From Amoebophrya sp. AT5.2 (taxonomy: Eukaryota > Sar > Dinophyceae > Syndiniales > Amoebophryaceae): a DNA stretch of 21,344 nt. Positions 11,931 to 18,294 of this stretch are shown here, piece after piece; position 1 is the stretch's first letter; every line of letters begins with the position of its first letter. The notes beneath the pieces were generated by a model, which ran no database searches, was not told the origin of the DNA, and saw only the letters and a list, made by a program, of their open reading frames with translations. The DNA lies in the NCBI GenBank assembly GCA_005223375.1, contig RXOD01004502.1, positions 1-21,344 on the forward strand, read 5' to 3'. The position numbers were made by a program, and so were the translations under genes.

Positions 11931-12077
11931 TCAGATGAAAGAACGCGTTTCGTCCGGGCTTTCCTTGTACTCGTTTCTCCGCAGCGTTTGGTGGAGATCG
12001 TACTCGTACTCGACCAGTGGATAGAAGCAAACTTCCTTCACCAGGATGGATGCAATCTTAAACTTATTCCTCTTCAT
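11931..12077 (-). CDS. 48-aa ORF or single exon, unknown protein
   Basis: An ATG-to-TGA frame of 48 codons with strong protein character: a basic N-terminus (MKRNKFK), a hydrophobic middle (ASILVKEVCFYPLVEY) and a charged C-terminus. Third positions are mostly G or C. It is immediately preceded by the acceptor-like end (CACTTACCAG) of the decayed repeat copy at 12081-12420, so it may be a complete microprotein with a 5'-UTR intron or one exon of a longer gene. In the same frame beyond the TGA the sequence stays protein-like but holds further stops. No family was recognised. Confidence 0.45.
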   Translation of the reverse strand: MKRNKFKIASILVKEVCFYPLVEYEYDLHQTLRRNEYKESPDETRSFI

Positions 12078-12080
12078 GGA

Positions 12081-12420
12081 GGGACCAGCTGGTAAGTGGG
12101 CAACTGGCAAGTGCTAGGCAATGGGTCCCCACTTGGGTGGCGAGTGCGTTCAGGCGCTGTAGTGAAGTCTACCCGGCGCGAAACGGTCTGGGGCGGTTTC
12201 GGAGATGCCCCATTGAGATGGGTAGGGAGTAGATGAGGACGCCGGCTAGGGTGGGGGGCACAGCGTCGGAAGGTGCGCCGTTGGGAGGTCGGGGAAGGCT
12301 GTAGTGGAAAGCCACTGGCTACAATGGTGATAGGGCCTCAAAGCAGGGCAAAATGTGGCGCCTATGGCTGCGAGTTAGTGCCAGCTTTAGGGGGGAGCGC
12401 AAAACCCTGGGGGCCAGTCC
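12081..12420 (+). repeat. Decayed copy 1 of the intronic (introner-like) repeat
   Basis: This copy aligns in the same orientation with 13448-13838, with small gaps. Shared blocks include GGACCAG near the left end, GGTAAGTG, ATGGGTCCCCAC, GATGCCCCATT, GGTGATAGGGCCT and TGGCGCCTA. The left terminus is intact. The right terminus, which in copy 2 carries the inverted CACTTACC, is lost or degraded, and so is the 13-bp internal hairpin. It abuts the 48-codon ORF, whose upstream boundary looks like a splice acceptor formed by this element. Borders are approximate. Confidence 0.7.
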
Positions 12421-12551
12421 TTCCGACCGTGGGTGGCCGCTTTTCTCTTCCTATTCCTTGCGAGCCTCAGCCTTTGCGCAGGAGAATGAAAGGGGACCCC
12501 GAACAGGAACAAGACGACGACCACGAGCCCCCAAAAAAATAAAAAACGTAC
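12421..12551. other. Gap between repeat copy 1 and the MTHFR-like gene
   Basis: This short stretch lies after the TAA of the MTHFR-like gene. That stop sits in AGATAAGTACG, one base from a GTAAGT-type donor, so a non-canonical splice to a further exon cannot be excluded. Nothing else was recognised. Confidence 0.35.
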
Positions 12552-14360
12552 TTATCTCTTGCCTACTTTCTTACCATCTGGTCCTTTGCCATATTCTTCC
12601 GCCGCCACGTCTTCCTCCAGCAGGATTTCGTCCTCTGCGCTTCCCTCGAACGGTGGGCCGACTGAGAAGGCGCCCGTCTGCAGTTTCGTGGCGAAGTCGA
12701 TGGTGCGCTTCACCTTTCCCAGGGAGAAGAAGTGAAACCCCGAGAACTTCTGCACGCTCTCGAACTCTTTCATGTACAACCCCAAACAAAGCAAAACCTC
12801 GTTCACGACGTTCTGTTTCTTGGTGACCAGGTCCCACGCGGCCCGCGGGTTGTTCCGCACGAAGCCCAGAATGGAGGACACGTTCGTCTTCCGCGCAAAG
12901 TCGAGCAGTTCGGAACCGTCCGCGGGGCGGGTTATCCCGATCACGAGAGGGAGGTCGTTTGAAAGCTCCTCGCGCGCGAACTGCTCGAAGGCGATGAGCG
13001 CGTCACTGTTGTAGCACAGCTGGCAGAGCCAGTAGATTTCGTCGAACAACTTCAGGCCGTCCTCCTGCGCCCACTGTAGTTTTCGTCTGAAACTCGAATC
13101 TATTGATTCGATCGACTCTTCGGGCCCGCCCTGCGGATGGCAAGTGAGCCCGATCCGGCGAATGCCATTGTCGCGGAGGATGCGCTGGCCTTCTGGCGTC
13201 GCGAGCAAGTCCAGCGAGCGGGAGAAAGGCGTTGATGAAGGGCTGTCCGTCGACGTCGTGCCCGCTTTATTTACTTCAGGTTCATCTCCTGCTGCGGCCG
13301 CCTGCTCCGGGACTCCGCCAACATCCTGCCCCTTCCTGTATTTTGGATCCCACGTGTGGCCGAAAACAACCACCTCCGTCACGATTCCCTTCAAAGCCTT
13401 CAGGTACTGGTCGACTTCCTCCAGCGAGTCGAAACACCAGATATGAGGGGACCAGGAGGTGGTAAGTGCGTACCTGGTAACAAGAAAGTGCTAGGTGATG
13501 GGTCCCCACTACTTGGGTGGCGGATTACCCGAGGCGGCGAGTGCGTCAAGGCGCTCCGAACCGCCCGGCGCGAAGCGCCGGGCGGTTTCGGTAGAGATGC
13601 CCCATTCATTGTGGGAGTAGACGGGAGGTGAGAGTGGGGGTAGGGTGGGGGGTACGACGTCGGGAGGCGAGCCATTGATCGGGAGACTGGGGGAGGCTGT
13701 AGTCGAAAGCCACAAACTACAGTGGTGATAGGGCCTGAAAGCACAAGCAGGGCAACATCTGGCGCCTAGGATTGCGATTCATTGCCAATGCCAGCTGCAG
13801 GGGGTTCCAGAACTGCCCACTTACCTCCACCTGGTCCCACCATACCAGACCGGCAGTTGCGCCACGGGCTCCAGCCCGACCTCCTCCTTCAGAAATCTGC
13901 CAGCTTGCTGCAGAAGAGCAATTTCGGAGTCTCGACCTGGGAATAAGGGGCCGTCGAACGGCAGCGAGAGGTGGACCTTCGGCGGCGGGTCGAGCACTTT
14001 GCACCGCAGAAAATTTGGCCCGTTGTTGAGAGCGCCCGCCGCGGAGACTTCGAGGGAAAAGCCGGAGACTCCCCTCCGCACCGCCTCCTCGATCCGGCTG
14101 GGAGGCTGGACGGATGCGGCGGGCGCTGCGGTTGAGGAAGCCGACGTTGGCCCGCCTACATTCAGGCGCGAACGCGATCGCGTGAACAAGCGTGGCCGCG
14201 AAGGAGAAGTCGTGGAGAACGACACCCATCTTCGAGAACAGTTAGTACAGCTTCTGCCACAACTTGGCGCAGAAGTTGTAACTCTTGTCGATGGCGCCGG
14301 TGCTCTACCTCCTCGTGGGAGCAGCGAGCCCGCCGCACTTCGCAAGCGCGGACCCAACAT
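12552..14360 (-). CDS. Divergent methylenetetrahydrofolate reductase (MTHFR/MetF)-like protein
   Basis: The simplest open model joins 14360-13825 to 13473-12552 across a 351-nt intron (phase 2, AG+G restoring Arg), giving 485 residues. MTHFR-family landmarks in order are FSLEV near the first barrel strand (family position of the catalytic Glu), IGLTCHPQGGPE (286-297, matching the family's IGVAGYPEGHPE), QLCYNSDALIAF (330-341), VIGITRP (356-362) and GFHFFSLGK (424-432, matching GLHFYTLN). The family reduces 5,10-methylenetetrahydrofolate with an FAD cofactor; activity is unproven here because the motifs diverge. An insert rich in Gly, Ala and Ser sits around residues 226-260. There is no C-terminal SAM-binding regulatory domain. 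The N-terminus is uncertain. The first ~90 residues of this model lack acidic residues (presequence-like), but another frame starting at an ATG at 14229 has better codon usage and would need an extra junction near 14100-14160. Confidence 0.72.
13448..13838 (+). mobile_element. Introner-like element, intact copy 2, forming the MTHFR-like gene's intron
   Basis: The element has inverted ends. The left end reads GGGGACCAGGAGGTGGTAAG and the right end, on the opposite strand, reads GGGACCAGGTGGAGGTAAG; both continue as TG. Each end therefore carries a ready-made GTAAGTG donor. On the minus strand the intron runs 13824-13474 (AG|GTAAGTG ... GTTACCAG|G), almost the whole element. A related copy lies 1.0 kb away at 12081-12420, so this is a dispersed family, not a unique intron. 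It contains a perfect 13-bp hairpin but no ORF of its own. Introner elements with inverted ends are known from several protists, including Amoebophrya; assignment to that class is inference. Confidence 0.7.
13559..13587. repeat. Perfect 13-bp hairpin inside the introner-like element
   Basis: AACCGCCCGGCGC, then GAA, then GCGCCGGGCGGTT: thirteen paired bases with a three-base loop, very GC-rich. The matching place in copy 1 (near 12170-12200) retains only parts of the stem. It would form in RNA of either strand. Confidence 0.85.
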
Positions 14361-14898
14361 ACTGAAAGAATTGATTCTCAAAAAGAGATGATGAAGTGCC
14401 CAAATAAACCACGGGGCCGGAGATGATCCATCATGCAAATGGAGGAACGCAGCAACGTGGGCTCCGGTGCCGGTACCACATCACGACACTGAGGACAATG
14501 GCAGCGATTGAGTTTCAACAACCGTGGGAAAAAAAGCATGCTCCTGCGCGCCTCTCCACGTGACCACGTCGACTGTTCAGTGATAGATGTTGCGACTTGT
14601 TCTTACTTTGTTTTATTGTTTGATGTTTCAGTTCCAGTTGTTTCCAAGGGCGCCGCTAGACGGCCGGTGATTGTTTCTTTGGAACTGGAAGTTCTTTTTC
14701 ATGTGTACCTACTGTCCGAAGTCTGCAGCTCGAGCTGCAGCTTAAATTTTCCACGTAGCGATCGTTCTGGGACTCATGTCATTCCGCCTTTTCGCCCCTT
14801 GCTGTGCTGGGTTTAAGTCTAGTCCGTCTGTCTCAGCAATTCGTTGTCTCCATGATCTAAATAGAAATGAATTCGTGGCGTGTTTTTGTCGTTACTTA
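14361..14898. other. Intergenic stretch with an 18-bp palindrome
   Basis: This is the sequence between the unknown 151-aa gene and the MTHFR-like gene. It has T-rich segments and no frame with coding character, apart from short minus-strand fragments between 14361 and 14520 that could be 5' leader. The perfect palindrome is listed separately. No RNA gene was recognised. Confidence 0.45.
14723..14740. repeat. Perfect 18-bp palindrome
   Basis: CTGCAGCTCGAGCTGCAG equals its own reverse complement. With one mismatch on each side the symmetry continues as AAG/CTT. It lies upstream of the MTHFR-like gene, so a protein-binding site is possible, but nothing shows use. Confidence 0.7.
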
Positions 14899-15408
14899 TC
14901 AGAAGTTTACTCGCTTTTCTAGCTTGATGTAGACCACCTTCTCGCCACGTAGCCTCGTGCTCGAGGACCCCAACATCATCCCCACCCGGACGTCGTCCTC
15001 TCTAGACCCGCAGCAGTCTGGGTCTGGTTTCCAGCAAATGGTTCGTGCTCGTCACGCCCTCCGCATGCTGCAGCACCAGCATTTTGCTCCTTGGTACTGA
15101 AACACGTTCACCGTCACCTTCGCGCCGCTGCGCAGCTCCAGCTCCCACGCCCCGTGCATGTTCACCGCCGTCTCCGCGTCGCACCACTGGAGAATAATGG
15201 CCTGGTCCATCGCGGTGGCGTTCTCCGAAAAGTTCACGATGAACTTCTTCGCTGGCTCGATGTGGGGAAACCGCGTCTCCGCCTTCTTCTGGAGAAGCTC
15301 CACGACACCTTCCGGAGAGAGCAAAGTGGGCACGGGGCGAACGACCGTAAACAACGGGTCGTTCTTTATCGGCCGGATGGAGGGACGCTGCTGTTCCTCG
15401 TCAGGCAT
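14899..15408 (-). CDS. Unknown 151-aa protein, two exons
   Basis: Exon 1 (15408-15056) starts at ATG in AAGATGCC; exon 2 (15001-14899) ends in TGA. Joining by a 54-nt GT-AG intron (GC+A, Ala) bypasses an in-frame TGA at 15054-15052 and keeps frame. Third positions are GC-rich in both exons. The middle part (about residues 45-105) alternates strands and helices (KKFIVNFSENA, QAIILQWCDAETAVNMHG, AKVTVNVFQYQ), vaguely like the second half of an RNA-recognition motif, though no RNP signature is clear. The open frame extends upstream to 15495 with protein-like sequence (NIGIAPIGLVVKQQ) after a possible acceptor near 15485, so an earlier exon may exist. No family is assigned. Confidence 0.6.
15002..15055 (-). 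other. Inferred 54-nt intron
   Basis: GGGC|GTGACG donor and GGGTCTAG|A acceptor. The length is a multiple of three and the reading frame is the same on both sides, so the in-frame TGA within it is the reason to infer splicing. Other joins are possible because the two other frames here are also open for a while. Confidence 0.45.
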
Positions 15409-15495
15409 CTTCTGTTTCCAATGTTCTTGCTGCTTCACGACCAGTCCGATGGGCGCGATGCCGATGTTGTAGTGACTACGTTGATGACGCGCCAA

Positions 15496-16491
15496 TTACT
15501 AGCGTGACTGTGAACCTCAACCTGATAGATTGATGATAGAAGATTATGTTAAACTTATAAGTTAAATCTAAAAAATCAAAATGGTCTGTGGTACTATTAA
15601 GCGTAAAGGGTACAACGGAAGAAGAATTTAGAGACAAGGACGGGGACAGTAGTCGTAGTGGTTCTTCCGCACGACAGTGCAAAGTCTGGAAGTGGTTGCA
15701 AGAAGCGAGGCCAACATGCACAAGTGTACTGATTCTTACGCACCACGAGCAGCTCATACCCGGTCCCGGCAAAAGCACGACTGTACCGATGATCTAGAAC
15801 TAACTTGAAGCAAGTCGACATTCATTGTGGCAGAGTCTGTAACTGAGTGCTCATTTTAAAGCCAGCTCGTATATTACATCTCAACGACTCCAGGGGCAAA
15901 AGAACAGTTCTTCTTCTTTGTCATGACCGAGCTGGTCGATCGCACTCGCAGTGTTCTGTCATGGCCACCGCATTTCATTTGTTGGCTCCCTATGTGGTTA
16001 CTCCAGCAGCGCGCAACCGCTGACCAGAGGAGTTGTGGGTGAACGAGGAGCACGTAAGACTGTATTTTTCACTCGGAATCGCGTGACGTAAAAAAGGAGA
16101 TCAACAACAAAAAACGCACTAAAAAATGATAATGAAGCTCAACTAGGTAGAAACAAAAAACAAATGCAAAATCCATAGCGACTTGGCGTTGCCAGCGACC
16201 CCATCCTCGAAAGGCGACGGGGCACGAAGCAAGAGCAAGTAGTTTAACGATGAAGTAATACTTTACTTAGTGCATAGAATGTTGAGCAGGCATCGAGAAA
16301 GAAATAAAACGCAAAGGAAAATGCTGGACCAGTCAGAGCCATTTTTCGTGGATCTCGATCATTCATCACTTACTACAACTACAACTACTCCTGGTGTACC
16401 TGTAGAAAATTTAAACACGTTTAAAACACTCTCTCTCACTACGTCCAGAACAGATCCCCGTGTCCATCCAAGCTGCGAGCGTGTCATTGAT
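15496..16491. other. About 1 kb with no supported gene
   Basis: Several open frames occur on both strands but none has the third-position bias of the neighbouring genes. The part at about 16080-16330 is A-rich on the plus strand. An ATG-led plus-strand frame at 16279-16521 reads somewhat like a protein but runs into structured module A. No RNA gene was recognised. Confidence 0.5.
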
Positions 16492-16775
16492 TTCATTTTC
16501 TTCAATCCGATTCAATGGTAGCGCTGCGCGCTATCCAAAACCGCACCAGGTCCAAACCTGGGGCAGGTCTCTCTGAGCTGCTAGGCAGAAGCCGCCGCAG
16601 CTAATCCACCGGGAAGTTGCTAATTTAGGTCCGATAATTGGACCTTATGTTAGTTGAATCCCGCGAAAAGGCCTCTGACGAGGTGCCTGATGCGGGCGAA
16701 GAGCGCTTCGGTACATCCAAAAGAAGGCCGCGTAGCGACCTTAAGATCTAGCAGAAAGCCGAGATTTTAGTAGTA
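16492..16775 (-). repeat. Structured non-coding module, copy A
   Basis: Homologous, in the same orientation and order, to copy B at 20680-20940. Shared blocks read on the plus strand are TTCATTTTCT, TCAATCC-NN-TTCAATGGT, GCGAAAAG (with an extra base in B), CTGATRCG followed by GCGAAGA, ACATCC, a CCT-AA-CTAGA block and TTTTAGT. It is rich in stems: TAGCGC/GCGCTA (16519-16533), AGGTCC/GGACCT (16627-16645) and a nested set CCCGC/GCGGG, AGGC/GCCT, CCTC/GAGG (16660-16696). On the minus strand it begins about 190 nt after the stop of the 376-codon ORF. It could be a structured 3'/5' untranslated RNA or a terminal repeat of the retroelement. Confidence 0.65.
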
Positions 16776-16964
16776 AAGGCGTAGCCCACAGGGAGCTACA
16801 TCAGAATCCGAGCATGTAGTGCTCCAATCGAAGAAAGGAACAACAAACAACGCCGTAAACGGCTTCATATCAGAGAACCGAGAAAACTTTCGAAGTAGAA
16901 GACCGCTAAACTTATAGCTAAAGTTCGAACTGTAGCAGCGTCGATCGCTGCGTGATCAAGAGAT

Positions 16965-18095
16965 TCATTTGCTCAGCGCCGAATCCTCCGTCGCCGCTTC
17001 CTTCTTCTCTTCCACGCGCAAATTTTCCTCCCACTTGAACTTGTGCTCCGGAAAGGTGAACGCACCACCGGAAGAGGAAGAAGACGAGGAAGAGGTCTTC
17101 TGCTTTTTGGAGGAGGGTTCCCCCCCCTGGGAGTTGGTGGCTTCGGTCATCTTCGGCACCAACTGCATGCTCAGAGTTTTCGGGTTGACCAAGTACATGT
17201 TTCCATACTCGTCGACCCGAACCGTGGCGTTTTCGTCGCGGAAGGAACGGGGTTCTCCGTTCTTATCCAGCCAGGCGTGGGCGTCACCGTTGATCCCCGC
17301 AATCGCGCACGTCAGCACGTTGTACATCACTTTGAGGCTCATCACGGCGAAGTCCTTTTTCACCACGTCGTTGCAGGTGCCCTTGTGCTGGAAGTACTCG
17401 CAGAGTTCCGACACGGCGACCTTCAGGTCCTCCATCTGGCCCTTGCCGGAGGGGGTGACGACGGTGGCAGGATCCTGCCTCGACTCGCCGAGCAGGATGG
17501 ACTTCGAAAACAAGTCCATCCGTTCCAAGAGCAGCAGCGGCGGCATCTCCTGGCGGATGTTCTGAGCCTCTAACAGGCGAGACGTGTTACGAAACAGCTG
17601 GTACTTCTCCTGGCGCATCTCCTTCTTCACGTTGGGCCCCTGGAACAGCGGAGCACCGTGGGAGACACCCGCTTTCGCCAGGTTCAGAAAGCCCGGCAGG
17701 TCCTGTTTCGCCTTCTCCTGAGGGTTGAACACCTCTTCGTTCGCCGACGCCTTCAGGGCGTCCATCACCTCCCCGATAAAAATCGCGGGCGGATCATCCG
17801 TCGTCGCCAATTCCTGCATCACGATGTTGACCGCTTCGAGGGTGTTCGTGTTCGGTTGGCTCATTTTGCAAATCGGAGAGCAGCCTTCCAGCGGAGAGGA
17901 GGTTGTCTTGTTGGTGGAGTTGGAAACCGGTGCGATAGGTGTCGAATGCGGTGAGCGTTGCACTTCAAGGTTGTAGAGTTTACGGCGGTGTTTGCGTTGT
18001 TCCTTTCTGAGATTGTCCTCGACCCTAGGTGTCGAGTTGTGTGAATTGCTAGGACTAGCAGACCACAAATACTGGCTCAGAACGTATGGATTCAT
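16965..18095 (-). CDS. Unrecognised ORF downstream of RT, up to 376 aa
   Basis: The frame is open from an ATG at 18095, but the first 77 codons have low third-position GC. From the ATG at 17864 (GCAAAATGAG context) codon use becomes strongly GC3-biased, so a 299-aa protein starting MSQPNTNTLE is the likelier product. It is mostly helical and charged, with no transmembrane segment. A basic KKQK plus poly-Ser tract near the C-terminus could be a nuclear signal with a linker. It has one weakly structured middle block (KVMYNVLTCAIAGINGDAHA). It lies 200 nt after the RT ORF on the same strand, so it is probably a third retroelement protein such as a nucleic-acid-binding or structural factor. It has no recombinase, protease or integrase motif that I can see. 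Confidence 0.65.
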   Translation of the reverse strand: MNPYVLSQYLWSASPSNSHNSTPRVEDNLRKEQRKHRRKLYNLEVQRSPHSTPIAPVSNSTNKTTSSPLEGCSPICKMSQPNTNTLEAVNIVMQELATTDDPPAIFIGEVMDALKASANEEVFNPQEKAKQDLPGFLNLAKAGVSHGAPLFQGPNVKKEMRQEKYQLFRNTSRLLEAQNIRQEMPPLLLLERMDLFSKSILLGESRQDPATVVTPSGKGQMEDLKVAVSELCEYFQHKGTCNDVVKKDFAVMSLKVMYNVLTCAIAGINGDAHAWLDKNGEPRSFRDENATVRVDEYGNMYLVNPKTLSMQLVPKMTEATNSQGGEPSSKKQKTSSSSSSSSGGAFTFPEHKFKWEENLRVEEKKEAATEDSALSK

Positions 18096-18294
18096 CTAAG
18101 GTTGAGTGATGAATCAGTCATTAATTATAACCGAAGCAGCGGCTCTCGGTAGAAGGTGGCAATTACTAAATGGGTAATTACTAGCGCAGACTTCGGGCAG
18201 GGGTTTAAGTGCATGTGGAACAGGAAGGAGACGATGATCCCCCTGCCCTCGGATTGAAGAAAAGAAATCAGTAAATTTCGATGGTTGATTTAGA

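Noticed and set aside
12273..12826. Plus-strand open frames across the repeat copy and the MTHFR-like 3' end
   Set aside because: They start in repeat sequence and then run antisense to the MTHFR-like exon.
11860..15056. Reassigned stop codons (TAA/TAG as Gln, TGA as Trp), as reported for one Amoebophrya, because several coding-like frames contain single in-frame stops
   Set aside because: The 2,956-codon exon, the 771-codon RT and the MTHFR-like exon contain no in-frame stop at all. This would be very unlikely if stops were used as sense codons. Short introns or decay explain the interrupted frames better.
16279..16521. Plus-strand ATG-led 80-codon frame
   Set aside because: It is on the opposite strand to all other genes, lacks third-position GC bias and its end lies inside repeated module A, so it is probably chance.
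16520..16600. tRNA gene suggested by CAGGTCCAAACCTGG as a T-arm
   Set aside because: No acceptor, D or anticodon arm could be placed around it on either strand.
16660..16704. Hammerhead ribozyme suggested by GAAA, a stem and CTGATG in module A
   Set aside because: The order of conserved cores and the stems do not fit a hammerhead: the CTGANGA box is incomplete and no GAAA follows the second stem.
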